Positions 45,390-54,453 of a stretch of DNA of 64,000 bases are shown here, piece by piece; position 1 is the first letter of the stretch, and each line of letters opens with the position of its first letter. This DNA comes from Afipia sp. GTDB lineage: Bacteria; Pseudomonadota; Alphaproteobacteria; Rhizobiales; Xanthobacteraceae. The stretch spans positions 1 to 64,000 of the forward strand of contig JAUSAX010000020.1 in the NCBI GenBank assembly GCA_030652315.1, given 5' to 3'. The position numbers and the translations under genes were made by a program. Below the pieces are notes generated by a model. That model did not search any database, was not told the origin of the DNA, and worked only from the letters and a program-made list of their open reading frames with translations.

Positions 45390-46256
45390 GTGACGCAATC
45401 GCTCGTCGTCGTGCCCCCGTCCAACGCGAAGGCCGCCAGCTGGATGGCCGGCTGGCTGACCCTGATGCTGGTCATGCTGGTGGCTGGCCGCGAGGCCACG
45501 CGCGAACTCAGCGTTTTCCAGATCATGGAAATGCGCTCGGTCATCGGCCTTTTCATGCTCTATCCGGTGATCCATCTGAATGGTGGTCTGGCGAGCATGA
45601 AAACCGCGCGCCCGCTTCAGCACATCGGCCGCAATGTCGTTCACTACGCCGCGCAGTACGGCTGGTTTCTGGCCATCACGCTGATCCCGCTGGCGCAGGT
45701 GGTGGCCATCGAATTCACCATGCCGATCTGGACCGCGCTGCTCGCGGTGAGCTTTCTCGGCGAACGTCTGAATATCTGGAAGATTCTGGCGATCGTGCTG
45801 GGGCTGGTGGGCGTCCTCGTCATCGTGCAGCCCGGCGCCGCGCCGGTCAGCCCCGGCCAGTTGATCATGGTGCTGGCCGCAGTCGGCTTCGGCGTGGCGA
45901 TTGTCATGGTGAAGTCCCTCACCCGCACCGACTCGGTGGTCGTAATCATCTTCTGGATGCTGGTGATTCAGTCCCTGATCGGATTGATCCCCGCACTTTA
46001 CCTTTGGCACACGCCATCGGCGCATGTCTGGCCGTGGATCATTGTGATCGCGTTCTGCGGCACCTACTCGCACTACTGCATGACGCAGGCGATGCGCTAT
46101 GCCGACACCACGGTTGTCGTGCCGATGGATTTTCTCCGCGTGCCGCTGTCGGCTGCGGTCGGCTGGCTGATCTATTCCGAGCAACTCGATGCGGCGACCA
46201 TCGCCGGCGCGGCGCTGATCCTGACCGGTAATCTGCTGAATTTGAAGCGCTCATAG
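45390..46256 (+). CDS. DMT-superfamily (EamA) permease
   Basis: A 288-residue inner-membrane protein with ten predicted helices in two EamA repeats, which usually exports or imports metabolites. The first repeat ends ALLAVSFLGERLNIWKILAI and the second LSAAVGWLIYSEQLDAATIA, the conserved repeat ends. The frame is open upstream through the M20 gene, but GTG at 45390 with AGGTG nearby gives the usual family length. It is divergent from the M20 peptidase gene. Confidence 0.85.
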   Translation: MTQSLVVVPPSNAKAASWMAGWLTLMLVMLVAGREATRELSVFQIMEMRSVIGLFMLYPVIHLNGGLASMKTARPLQHIGRNVVHYAAQYGWFLAITLIPLAQVVAIEFTMPIWTALLAVSFLGERLNIWKILAIVLGLVGVLVIVQPGAAPVSPGQLIMVLAAVGFGVAIVMVKSLTRTDSVVVIIFWMLVIQSLIGLIPALYLWHTPSAHVWPWIIVIAFCGTYSHYCMTQAMRYADTTVVVPMDFLRVPLSAAVGWLIYSEQLDAATIAGAALILTGNLLNLKRS

Positions 46257-46279
46257 GCGACCGGAGACAAGAGGATGAG

Positions 46280-46324
46280 CGTCATTCCGGGGCGCGAGTG
46301 AAGCGAGCGAACCCGGAATGACGA
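46280..46324. repeat. Short palindromic repeat, family B
   Basis: GCGTCATTCCGGGGCGCGAG and GAACCCGGAATGACGAC pair around a small centre. It sits between converging DMT and hppD genes and is a reduced form of the 955-1065 element. Confidence 0.6.
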
Positions 46325-46332
46325 CATGCCTT

Positions 46333-47457
46333 TCACGCCGCGCTTTTCTTGTCCACCTTCAGCACGCCGCGCCGGATCTGGTCTTCCTCGATCGACTCGA
46401 ACAGCGCCTTGAAGTTGCCTTCGCCGAAGCCGTCGTCACCCTTGCGCTGGATGAACTCGAAGAAGATCGGCCCAATCGCGTTGGCCGAGAAGATCTGCAG
46501 CAGCACCTTGGTATGGCCGCCGTCCACTACGCCCTCGCCGTCGATCAGGATGCCGTTCTTCCGAAGCCGCGCGACGTCTTCACCATGCTTCGGCAGGCGC
46601 GCATCAATTTTCTCGAAATAGGTTTCCGGCGGCGCTGGCATGAACGGCAGACCGTCCGCGCGCAGCTTCTCGATGGTGTGATAGATGTCCTTCACGCCGC
46701 AGGCGATGTGCTGGATGCCCTCGCCGTGATAGGTGTTGAGATATTCCTCGATCTGGCCGGAATCGCCGGCATCCTCGTTGATCGGAATCCGGATCTTGCC
46801 GTCGGGGCTGGTCAACGCGCGTGAAAACAGACCGGACGCCCTGCCCTCGATGTCGAAGAAACGGATCTGGCGAAAGTTAAACAGCCGCTCGTAGAACCCG
46901 GTCCAGACATCCATGCGGCCGCGATGCACGTTGTGGGTCAGGTGGTCGAGGTAAAACAGACCCGCGCCCTCGGGATGAATGTCCTTCAACCCCAGCCATT
47001 CGTACTCGGTGTCGTAGGCCGAGCCCTTCGCACCGTATCGGTCGACGAAGTAAAGCAAGCTGCCGCCGATACCCTTGATCGCCGGAACGTCCAGCGTCTT
47101 GCGAGATGACGTCTCGTCAGCCGGCTCCGCGCCGAGCGACAGCGCGCGCTCATAGGCATACTTTGCGTCGACCACGCGGAATGCCATCGACGGCGCGCAC
47201 GGCCCGTGCGCGGCGACGAAGTCGTATCCATGCGTGCCGGGCTGCTCGTTGACGAGGTAGTTCACGTCGCCCTGGCGATAGACCGTGATCGCCTTGGTCT
47301 TGTGACGGGCCACCGCCGTGAACCCCATCAGGCGAAACAGCGCGTGCAGCTTTTCGGGCTCGGGATGAGCGTATTCGACGAACTCGAAGCCGTCGGTGCC
47401 CATCGGGTTCTGCTCGGAAATGACGGCGGCCGGTGCATCGTGTGGAAACGGACCCAT
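46333..47457 (-). CDS. hppD: 4-hydroxyphenylpyruvate dioxygenase
   Basis: A 374-residue non-heme iron enzyme that converts 4-hydroxyphenylpyruvate and O2 to homogentisate and CO2. The iron ligands are in YLDHLTHNV, GIQHIACGVKD and GPIFFEFIQRKGDDG, followed by the closing FGEGNFKALFESIE helix. The start GPFPHDAPAAV is family-like. It is divergent from an Lrp-type regulator gene, with paired TGCA-N7-TGCA sites between. It supplies the substrate for hmgA 2.7 kb away. Confidence 0.96.
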   Translation of the reverse strand: MGPFPHDAPAAVISEQNPMGTDGFEFVEYAHPEPEKLHALFRLMGFTAVARHKTKAITVYRQGDVNYLVNEQPGTHGYDFVAAHGPCAPSMAFRVVDAKYAYERALSLGAEPADETSSRKTLDVPAIKGIGGSLLYFVDRYGAKGSAYDTEYEWLGLKDIHPEGAGLFYLDHLTHNVHRGRMDVWTGFYERLFNFRQIRFFDIEGRASGLFSRALTSPDGKIRIPINEDAGDSGQIEEYLNTYHGEGIQHIACGVKDIYHTIEKLRADGLPFMPAPPETYFEKIDARLPKHGEDVARLRKNGILIDGEGVVDGGHTKVLLQIFSANAIGPIFFEFIQRKGDDGFGEGNFKALFESIEEDQIRRGVLKVDKKSAA

Positions 47458-47528
47458 GGCGATCTCCTTTTGCCAATTCTTCGCTGGCGATTCCTGCTGA
47501 TCAGGAGACGATCATGAGCCGTTTTTCA

Positions 47529-47584
47529 TGCAACAGGCGTGCAAAATGAGCCGGGTTATGCCAAAATCATGCACAGAACGTGCA
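47529..47584. promoter_or_regulatory. Paired TGCA-N7-TGCA sites between hppD and the Lrp-type gene
   Basis: TGCAACAGGCGTGCA (47529-47543) and TGCACAGAACGTGCA (47570-47584) share the form TGCA-N7-TGCA and are 41 bases apart centre to centre, about four helical turns. This phasing suits an Lrp/AsnC oligomer binding one face of DNA between the divergent genes. Confidence 0.55.
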
Positions 47585-47603
47585 CATATGAAGGTTTTGG
47601 CGC

Positions 47604-48080
47604 ATGGTTTCGCTGGACGGATTCGACCTTAAAATTCTCGCCGCGCTTCAGGACGACGGCCGCCTGACCAATCAGCAACTCGCCGATTTGGCAGGCCTGT
47701 CGGCGTCACAATGCTCGCGCCGCCGAACCCGACTCGAAGAAGAAAAGATCATCGCCGGCTATCACGCCGACCTCGCCAGCGAAGCGCTCGGCTTCAATGT
47801 GCTGGCTTTCATCCAGATCACACTGGCGACGCACTCGCCCAACAACGCCAAGCGCTTTCGCGACCTGATGCGCCGCGTGGATGAAATTCAGGAGGCCTAT
47901 TCACTGACCGGCGACGCCGACTATCTGCTGAAAGTCGTGCTGAGCGATCTCAAGAGCCTGTCCGACATCGTCAACAATGTGCTGATGCCGCACGAGAGCG
48001 TCGCGCATGTGCGCTCGTCCATCGTGCTCGACCGGCTGAAGACCACGCGCAAGCTGCCGCTGCGGAAGCTTGCCAGTTGA
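47604..48080 (+). CDS. Lrp/AsnC-family regulator
   Basis: A 158-residue regulator with an N-terminal helix-turn-helix (FDLKILAALQDDGRLTNQQL, then AGLSASQCSRRRTRLEEEKI) and a C-terminal RAM/ACT-like effector domain (AYSLTGDADYLLKVVLSDLK). It is divergent from hppD and likely controls it in response to tyrosine, phenylalanine or a keto acid; that effector is inference. Its end converges with fahA across a family E repeat. Confidence 0.9.
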   Translation: MVSLDGFDLKILAALQDDGRLTNQQLADLAGLSASQCSRRRTRLEEEKIIAGYHADLASEALGFNVLAFIQITLATHSPNNAKRFRDLMRRVDEIQEAYSLTGDADYLLKVVLSDLKSLSDIVNNVLMPHESVAHVRSSIVLDRLKTTRKLPLRKLAS

Positions 48081-48097
48081 TCACTGATCCCTCATCG

Positions 48098-48184
48098 CGT
48101 CATGGCCGGGCTTGTCCCGGCCATCCACGTCTTTCTTGGTGCAATCCAAGGCGTGGATGCCCGGCACAAGGCCGGGCATGACGG
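48098..48184. repeat. Palindromic intergenic repeat, family E
   Basis: It is near-identical to 36754-36847 in its outer arms (GTCATGGCCGGGCTTGTCCC and CAAGGCCGGGCATGACGG), between converging Lrp-type and fahA genes, where it could also act as a transcript end. Confidence 0.75.
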
Positions 48185-48213
48185 CGGATGGATTCGAAGA
48201 TGTACAATCACTT

Positions 48214-49494
48214 TCAACCCGCCGGCAAAATCGTTCCCTCGACCTCGCCGAAGCCGATGCGATAACCGTCACCCTGACACCAGCCGCGCATGGTCAGCGA
48301 GTCGCCGTCTTCGAGGAACGACCGGTGCTCACCGCTCTCAAGCTCGAGCGGCTCTGTGCCGTTCCAGCTCAGCTCCAGCATGCTGCCGCGCTCGCTTTTC
48401 TCGGGGCCGCTGATGGTGCCCGAGCCCAGCAGATCGCCGACATTCATCGCGCAGCCGCTTGAGGCGTGATGCACGAGCTGCTGCACCGACGACCAGTACA
48501 TGTGCTTGAAATTGGTGCGGCAGATCATGCCGGGCTTGTTCATCTTCTCGGTACGCAGATCGACCGCGAGCTGCATGTCGTAATTGTTCGCGCCCCTCTG
48601 TTGCAGATACGGCAGCGGCATCGGGTCCTGCGCCGGACCATGCACCCGGAACGGCTCAAGCGCTTCGCGCGTGACGATCCACGGACTGATCGAGGTGCCG
48701 AACGCCTTGGCCTGAAACGGGCCGAGCGGCACGTATTCCCATTGCTGGATGTCGCGCGCGCTCCAGTCGTTCAATAGCGTAAAGCCGAAGATCATCTCGT
48801 CGGCCTGCTGTTCGGTGAGCATCTCTCCCATCGCCGACGCCTGCCCGATCACGACGCCCATTTCCAGTTCGAAATCGAGCCGCTTGCAGGGACCGAAGCT
48901 TGGAAGCTCCGCCGTCGGCGGCTTCAATTGCCCGCGCGGGCGGCGGATCGGCGTGCCGCTGACCACAACGGTCGATGCACGGCCGTTGTAGCCGATCGGA
49001 ATATGCAGCCAGTTCGGCAGCAGCGGATTGGTCTTGTCACGGAACATGGTGCCGACATTGGTGGCGTGTTCCTTCGACGAATAGAAATCGGTGAAGCCCG
49101 CAACCTCGATCGGCATGTGCATCTGCGCGAGGTTTTGCGGCACCAGCGCGCGCTTGCGAAACTCGACATTGTCGCGCAGTTCGGGATTGTCATGGCGCAG
49201 CAATTCGCTGATGCGTGCGCGGGTCCGCGCCCAGACCTTCGGCCCGAGCGCCATGAACGCATTCAGCGACCGCTGCGCGAAGACGCCGCTCGCGCCGTCA
49301 AAACGGATCAGTTCCGCTCTCTCCAGTTCGGCAAGATCGAGTATCTGATCTCCGATGGCGACGCCGACGCGCAGGTCCGGCCATTCCGGCGTGAAGAACA
49401 CGCCATAAGGCAGGTTCTGGATCGGGAAATCCGACGACGGATCGACCACGATGAAGGAGCGCAGCTTCGGATCGTTCGGGTGCATCATGTCCAT
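48214..49494 (-). CDS. fahA: Fumarylacetoacetase
   Basis: A 426-residue metal-dependent C-C hydrolase, the last step of tyrosine breakdown, giving fumarate and acetoacetate. The Ca/Mg ligands are in FTDFYSSKEHATN, LDFELEMGVVIG and LNDWSARDIQQWEYVPLGPF. The SH3-like N-domain starts IQNLPYGVF, and LGSGTISGPEKSERGSMLEL closes the active site. It is the last gene of the six-gene homogentisate operon, 9 bases after maiA. Confidence 0.96.
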   Translation of the reverse strand: MDMMHPNDPKLRSFIVVDPSSDFPIQNLPYGVFFTPEWPDLRVGVAIGDQILDLAELERAELIRFDGASGVFAQRSLNAFMALGPKVWARTRARISELLRHDNPELRDNVEFRKRALVPQNLAQMHMPIEVAGFTDFYSSKEHATNVGTMFRDKTNPLLPNWLHIPIGYNGRASTVVVSGTPIRRPRGQLKPPTAELPSFGPCKRLDFELEMGVVIGQASAMGEMLTEQQADEMIFGFTLLNDWSARDIQQWEYVPLGPFQAKAFGTSISPWIVTREALEPFRVHGPAQDPMPLPYLQQRGANNYDMQLAVDLRTEKMNKPGMICRTNFKHMYWSSVQQLVHHASSGCAMNVGDLLGSGTISGPEKSERGSMLELSWNGTEPLELESGEHRSFLEDGDSLTMRGWCQGDGYRIGFGEVEGTILPAG

Positions 49495-49503
49495 CCGGTT
49501 TAT

Positions 49504-50142
49504 CTATTCCGCGTCGGGCTGGCGGCCAGGTTCGGCGGCGGCAAAAGCATCGAGTTTTGCGGCGGCGGCATCGATGGCGAGTATTCGCGGATACGGCGTA
49601 AGGTCCACACCGAACCGCCGCGCGTTGAACACCTGCGGCACGATGCAGATATCAGCCAGCGTCGGCTGATCGCCGAGCGCGAACGGTCCCGGCAGATGCG
49701 CCAGTCGCGCCTCGACGGCCTCGAATCCGGTCTCGATCCAGTGCTTCGACCATGCCGCGCGCGTGGCCTCATCGACACCCATGCCGGTCAGCCTGTTCAG
49801 CACCCGCAGATTGCCGATCGGGTGAATGTCGCTGGCGACAACCAGCGCAATCTCGCGCGCAATCGCCCGCCCCTTCGGATCCGGCGGCAGCAGCGGCGGC
49901 TTCGGATGGGTCTCGTCGAGATACTCGATGATGGCAATCGACTGCGCCAGTTCGAGATCGTCGTCGATCCAGTACGGCACCAGCCCCGCCGGGTTGACCT
50001 TGCGATAGGCCGGCTGCGTCTGCTCGCCCTTGCGCAGATGTACGAAGCGATGCTCCGCGCTCAGTCCCTTGAGATTGAGCGCGATGCGCACGCGATAGGC
50101 CGCGCTTGAGCGGAAGTAGCCATAAAGAACAGCGTCACCCAT
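49504..50142 (-). CDS. maiA: Maleylacetoacetate isomerase (zeta-class GST)
   Basis: A 212-residue glutathione transferase fold enzyme that isomerises maleylacetoacetate to fumarylacetoacetate. SSAAYRVRIALNLKGL near residue 11 is the zeta signature with the catalytic Ser, QSIAIIEYLDETHP binds glutathione and GDQPTLADICIVPQVFNARR is the C-domain motif. The ATG at 50142 follows GAAGAAG; the open frame upstream lies in hmgA. It is 13 bases after hmgA and 9 before fahA. Confidence 0.94.
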   Translation of the reverse strand: MGDAVLYGYFRSSAAYRVRIALNLKGLSAEHRFVHLRKGEQTQPAYRKVNPAGLVPYWIDDDLELAQSIAIIEYLDETHPKPPLLPPDPKGRAIAREIALVVASDIHPIGNLRVLNRLTGMGVDEATRAAWSKHWIETGFEAVEARLAHLPGPFALGDQPTLADICIVPQVFNARRFGVDLTPYPRILAIDAAAAKLDAFAAAEPGRQPDAE

Positions 50143-50155
50143 GCTTACTTCTTCT

Positions 50156-51502
50156 CTACGGCTTCGAGGGGTCGAAGCGGCGCTCCAGCCCCTGCCAGCA
50201 ATCTGCGTAGTCGTCCTGCAACGCGCTGGTGGTCGCGGCATACTCGGTTACGCGCTGCGCAAAGCGCGTCTCGAACATGAAGGCCATGGTGCCGGTCAAT
50301 TTCACCGGCTTCAGTTCGCCGTTGCTGGCGTGATCGAACGCCTCGCGGTCCGGCCCATGCGGCAACATCATGTTGTGCAGGCTGATGCCGCCCGGCACGA
50401 AGCCCTGCGGCTTGGCGTCGTAGACGCCATAGATCAGCCCCATGAACTCCGACATGATGTTCATGTGATACCACGGCGGACGGAAGGTGTTCTCCGCCAC
50501 CATCCAGCGCTCCGGGAAAATCACGAAGTCGATATTGGCGGTGCCTGCGGTTTCCGACGGCGAGGTCAGAACCGTGAAAATCGACGGATCGGGATGATCG
50601 TAACCGATGGCGCCGATCGGCGAGAATGTCCGCAGGTCATATTTGTACGGCGCATAGTTGCCGTGCCACGCCACCACATCGATCGGCGAATGCGGCAGCC
50701 TGGTCACGAACAGCGAACCACCCCACTTGACGAACAACTCGGTCGGCGTGTCCTTGTCCTCATACGCAGCCACCGGCGTCAGGAAGTCGCGCGAGTTGGC
50801 GAGGCAATTCGCACCGATCGGTCCGCGCTCCGGCAGCGTGAACGCGCCGCCGTAGTTCTCGCACAGGTAACCGCGCGCCGGTCCGTTGGGAACTTCAACC
50901 CGAAACTTGACGCCGCGCGGGATCACCGCGATCTCGCCGGGCTCGATGTCGATGATGCCGAACTCGGTAACGAGCCGCAGGTTGCCCTCCTGCGGAACGA
51001 ACATCAGTTCGCCATCGGCATTGTAGAAATGCTGATCCACCATCGATTTGGTGATGAGATAGATATGCGCCGCCATGCCCGCCTGTGTGTTGGCGTCGCC
51101 CGCCGTGGTCATGGTGTAGACACCTTGCAGGAAGGTCTGATCCTCCTTCGGCATCGGCACGGGATCCCAGCGCAATTGTGCGATCGGCATGTCGTATTCG
51201 GTGCACGGCGCGGTGCGCCAGTATCTCGCGTCAACCTTGGCGAAGCGGCCCGAATGGCGAACCGACGGGCGGATGCGATAGAGCCACGAGCGCTCGTTGG
51301 TCCCGCGCGGCGCGGTAAACGGCGAGCCCGAGAGTTGCTCGGCGTAGAGCCCATAGGCGCAGCGCTGCGGCGAGTTGCGGCCGATCGGCAGCGCGCCCGG
51401 CAGCGCCTCGGTCTCGAAGCTGTTGCCGAAACCGGACATGTAGCCCGGCGTGACGTTGACGGCGTTGCGGTTGACGACGCCCGGAGCGGTGTTGATGTTC
51501 AT
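50156..51502 (-). CDS. hmgA: Homogentisate 1,2-dioxygenase
   Basis: A 448-residue iron(II) ring-cleaving enzyme giving maleylacetoacetate. The iron site is complete: [18 protein letters not shown] (His and Glu) and [13 protein letters not shown] (His). It starts [19 protein letters not shown], a highly conserved family segment. It lies 4 bases after the MBL gene and 13 before maiA, in the middle of the operon, so expression should follow the MarR-controlled promoter near 54380. Confidence 0.97.
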   Translation of the reverse strand: MNINTAPGVVNRNAVNVTPGYMSGFGNSFETEALPGALPIGRNSPQRCAYGLYAEQLSGSPFTAPRGTNERSWLYRIRPSVRHSGRFAKVDARYWRTAPCTEYDMPIAQLRWDPVPMPKEDQTFLQGVYTMTTAGDANTQAGMAAHIYLITKSMVDQHFYNADGELMFVPQEGNLRLVTEFGIIDIEPGEIAVIPRGVKFRVEVPNGPARGYLCENYGGAFTLPERGPIGANCLANSRDFLTPVAAYEDKDTPTELFVKWGGSLFVTRLPHSPIDVVAWHGNYAPYKYDLRTFSPIGAIGYDHPDPSIFTVLTSPSETAGTANIDFVIFPERWMVAENTFRPPWYHMNIMSEFMGLIYGVYDAKPQGFVPGGISLHNMMLPHGPDREAFDHASNGELKPVKLTGTMAFMFETRFAQRVTEYAATTSALQDDYADCWQGLERRFDPSKP

Positions 51503-51506
51503 CGCA

Positions 51507-52463
51507 CTATCCTCCTTGCAGAGCTGCCCACATTTCGCGGTCGCGCTTGTCGGTCCAGATCACCGGATCATCGATCCCGGATGCTTCATCGAACGCGCGC
51601 GAGACATTGAACGGCAGACAATGTTCGTAGATCGCGAAGCTGGAGAATTTCGGGTCCATCACGGCGCGCGTCGCGGCCATGGTTTCCTTGAGCGTCCGTC
51701 CCTTCGCCACCGACAGTTCCGCCGCACCATAGAGCGACGTCACGAAATCGCGCGTCATCGCGATGGCCTCGTTCACGGTCGCCGTACCCTTCAGCGCGTC
51801 GCCACGGCCGGGCGCGACAGCCTTCGGATTGAACTCGCGGATTTCGTTCAGCGTCAGCGGCCATTCGCGCAGCAGCGCATCGCCGCAATAGCAAGCCGAA
51901 TGGAATTCGATCAGGTCACCGGAACACATCACCTGCGCATCGGGCACCCATGCGACGATGTCGCCGGAGGTGTGGCCCGCGCCGAGGTGAATCAGTTGCA
52001 CTTCGCGTTTGCCGAGATAAAGCGTCATCCCGGTCTCGAACGTCAGCGTCGGCCAGGTCAGGCCGGGAATACTCTCGGCGTCGCGGAACAGCCTTGGAAA
52101 CCGGCCAAATTCGGAATCCCAGTCCTGCTGTCCGCGCTCCATGATGAGACGGTGAGTTTCCGTTGAGGCGACGATAGCCTGCGCCTTGTAGGCGGATGCG
52201 CCGAGCACGCGCACCGCATGATAGTGCGACAGCACCACATACTTGATCGGCTTGTCCGTCACGGTCTTGACGCGTTCGATCACGCTGTTGGCCATCGCCG
52301 GAGTCGCCTGTGCGTCGAACACCAGGCAACTGTCGTCACCGACGATCACCGCCGTATTGGGATCGCCCTCCGCCGTGAAGGCATAAATATCCGGCCCGAT
52401 TTCGGAGAAGGTGATTGTCTTCTCGGTCATGTCCCCGGTCGAAGCGAAACCCTTGGCGTTCAT
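51507..52463 (-). CDS. Metallo-beta-lactamase-fold hydrolase with altered metal motif
   Basis: A 318-residue MBL-fold protein in the homogentisate operon. The first metal motif, normally HxHxDH, reads [12 protein letters not shown], so the Asp and third His are replaced by Val and Arg. The later ligands GAGHTSGD and MCSGDLIEF remain, and the end APGRGD replaces a usual His. One metal site is probably lost. Start and stop overlap or touch neighbours (4-base overlap with the DUF2783 gene, 4 bases before hmgA). It may hydrolyse an off-pathway lactone or thioester, which is inference. Confidence 0.82.
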   Translation of the reverse strand: MNAKGFASTGDMTEKTITFSEIGPDIYAFTAEGDPNTAVIVGDDSCLVFDAQATPAMANSVIERVKTVTDKPIKYVVLSHYHAVRVLGASAYKAQAIVASTETHRLIMERGQQDWDSEFGRFPRLFRDAESIPGLTWPTLTFETGMTLYLGKREVQLIHLGAGHTSGDIVAWVPDAQVMCSGDLIEFHSACYCGDALLREWPLTLNEIREFNPKAVAPGRGDALKGTATVNEAIAMTRDFVTSLYGAAELSVAKGRTLKETMAATRAVMDPKFSSFAIYEHCLPFNVSRAFDEASGIDDPVIWTDKRDREMWAALQGG

Positions 52464-52693
52464 TTTGCGTCCCTTGTTGAATTCATCTTGCCGCCCGTCA
52501 TGATGAGCTGGCGCTTCGCAAGCGCAATCGCTTCACGCAGCACCTCGGCATCGCCGATATGATTGGCCAGGATCAGAACCAGCGCTGTATCCAGCGATGC
52601 ACTGTCCTCGTCGCTGAGGCCGCGATGCGCCTCCACCACCAGCCGGTAAGCGGTGTCGGGATCGCTGAAATTCGATGTCGTCGAGAGTGTCAT
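52460..52693 (-). CDS. DUF2783 small protein
   Basis: A 77-residue predicted helical protein (DPDTAYRLVVEAHRGLSDED, then LDTALVLILANHIGDAEVLR) matching my recollection of family DUF2783, of unknown function, often found by aromatic hydroxylase genes. Its ATG overlaps the hydroxylase stop and its stop overlaps the MBL gene start, each by four bases, so its output is tied to both. It lacks Cys, signal peptide or membrane helix. A role as a small subunit or assembly partner of a neighbour is possible but unshown. Confidence 0.75.
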   Translation of the reverse strand: MTLSTTSNFSDPDTAYRLVVEAHRGLSDEDSASLDTALVLILANHIGDAEVLREAIALAKRQLIMTGGKMNSTRDAK

Positions 52694-54312
52694 GACGACG
52701 CTCCCGGCTGTGCGCTGGCGCGGGCGATGGCGGCCTGCACGGCGGATGCCGTCGGCTTCCTGAAACGCGCAGCGACATAGCCATCGGGACGCAGCAGATA
52801 GGCCGCGCCTTCGGTGGCATCATAGCGCTTGGCAAACAGTCCCGACACATCGCGCAGTGGCGCTGTCTCTCCAATGACGATGGAATGGCACCCCGGCAGA
52901 TCACCGCCGCCCGCTCCCGATCGCAGAAGCACGAAATTTCCACTCCCCTGTCTGAACGCCTCGGTGAGATAGATCGCCTCGCCGGTTGCCGTCGCCAGCG
53001 GTGCATCGATCATGTGCGCGCCGGGGCGCGGCCCCGCATCCCATGAATCGCGGTCCGGCGTCGACAACGGCGACTGATAGACCGACGGCGTAGATAATCG
53101 CCCGCCATTGACCATGCGTTTGGCAAATTCGGTTTCCTTCGCGAGCCTGAGCACCGCCTGCCGCATCCGGCGTTCCTGCTTCGAATGCGGCGCGATGAAA
53201 TCGGTCGAGCGGGTCGAGGCGCGGATATTCTCGTCGGCGGCAGCGCTGCGCTCGATCTCGTAGCTGTCGAGCAGCGACGCCGGAGCCTTGCCGCGCAGGA
53301 TCAGCGACAGTTTCCACGCGACATTCTCCGCATCCTCAAGACCGGAATTCGCGCCGCGCGCCCCGAACGGCGAGACCTGATGCGCCGAGTCGCCCGCGAA
53401 GATCACGCGCTCGTGCACGAAGCGCTGCATGCGGCGGCACTGGAACTTGTAGATCGAAATCCATTCGAAATCGAACTTCGCGTGACCCAGCATGCGCTCG
53501 ATCCGTGGCCGCACGTTCTCCGGCAATCGCTCGACGGCGGGATCGGCATCCGGCCCCAGTTGCAGATCGATGCGCCAGACGTCGTCCGGCTGACGATGCA
53601 GCAACGCGGATTGGCCCGAATGGAACGGCGGATCGAACCAGAACCAGCGCTCGGTCGGGAATTCCGCGGTCATCTTGACGTCCGCGATCAGGAACTGATC
53701 CTCGAACACCTCGCCGGAGAACTCCGCGCCGACCAAGCCGCGCAACGCCGACCGTGCACCGTCGCAGGCCACGACGAAATCAGCCTTCAGGTGATAGCGT
53801 CCGTCCGGCGTCTCAACGGCCAGCACAACATGATCGTTGCGCTGGTCCAGCCCGACCACCTTGTTGCGCCAGCGCAGATCGATCTGCGGCAGTTCCTGAA
53901 CCCGGTCGACCAGAAACGCCTCGGCGTAATATTGCTGGAGATTGATGAATGCGGGCATCTTGTGGCCGTCTTCCGGCAGCAGGTCGAAGCGGTAGAGCAT
54001 GTCGTCGTTCAGGAAGATCTTGCCGACCTTCCAGACCACGCCCTTCTCCACCATGCGCTCGCCGACGCCGAGGCGGTCCCACAATTCCAGCGAGCGTTTC
54101 GAAAAACAGATCGCGCGCGAGCCGTCGCCGATCCTGTCGGCGTCGTCCAGCAAAACCACGCCGTGGCCGCGTTGCGCCAGATCGATCGCCAGCGTCAGCC
54201 CGACCGGGCCTGCCCCGACCACCACCACCGGATGGCGCGCGGCATCCGCCGCCGTCCTGTCCTGATCGGAATGGCGGCGATAGCCGAACTGAATGACCCG
54301 AGGTTCCGGCAC
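52690..54312 (-). CDS. FAD-dependent aromatic hydroxylase (MhpA/PheA-TfdB type)
   Basis: A 540-residue single-component flavoprotein monooxygenase. The Rossmann motif is VVVVGAGPVGLTLAIDLAQR near residue 28, the DG motif VACDGARSALRGLVG near residue 180 and the FAD ribityl motif VIFAGDSAHQVSPFGARGAN near residue 300. A thioredoxin-like C-terminal domain follows, as in 3-(3-hydroxyphenyl)propionate and phenol hydroxylases. It opens the homogentisate operon, so it probably hydroxylates a phenolic acid such as 3-hydroxyphenylacetate to homogentisate; this is inference. Transcription starts from the operator-overlapped promoter at 54374-54402. Confidence 0.88.
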   Translation of the reverse strand: MPEPRVIQFGYRRHSDQDRTAADAARHPVVVVGAGPVGLTLAIDLAQRGHGVVLLDDADRIGDGSRAICFSKRSLELWDRLGVGERMVEKGVVWKVGKIFLNDDMLYRFDLLPEDGHKMPAFINLQQYYAEAFLVDRVQELPQIDLRWRNKVVGLDQRNDHVVLAVETPDGRYHLKADFVVACDGARSALRGLVGAEFSGEVFEDQFLIADVKMTAEFPTERWFWFDPPFHSGQSALLHRQPDDVWRIDLQLGPDADPAVERLPENVRPRIERMLGHAKFDFEWISIYKFQCRRMQRFVHERVIFAGDSAHQVSPFGARGANSGLEDAENVAWKLSLILRGKAPASLLDSYEIERSAAADENIRASTRSTDFIAPHSKQERRMRQAVLRLAKETEFAKRMVNGGRLSTPSVYQSPLSTPDRDSWDAGPRPGAHMIDAPLATATGEAIYLTEAFRQGSGNFVLLRSGAGGGDLPGCHSIVIGETAPLRDVSGLFAKRYDATEGAAYLLRPDGYVAARFRKPTASAVQAAIARASAQPGASS

Positions 54313-54373
54313 GTCTCAACCCTGCTTGGCTAGTCTACTGCTTGCGGGCTTCTTGAACGAAGCTCTGGCCATC

Positions 54374-54409
54374 AGGATAGACCAAGGCTATGATCGTTGC
54401 AACTGCAAC
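54374..54409 (-). promoter_or_regulatory. Promoter of the homogentisate operon with overlapping MarR-type operator
   Basis: On the minus strand TTGCAA (54397-54402) and TATCCT (54374-54379) are 17 bases apart, good -35 and -10 spacing. GTTGCA-AC-TGCAAC (54396-54409), a perfect inverted repeat, covers the -35 element. A dimeric MarR repressor bound there would block RNA polymerase. Confidence 0.65.
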
Positions 54410-54453
54410 CAAATAGACCCAGCCCTGCCCTTGGCCTCAACCGGACGTATTCC

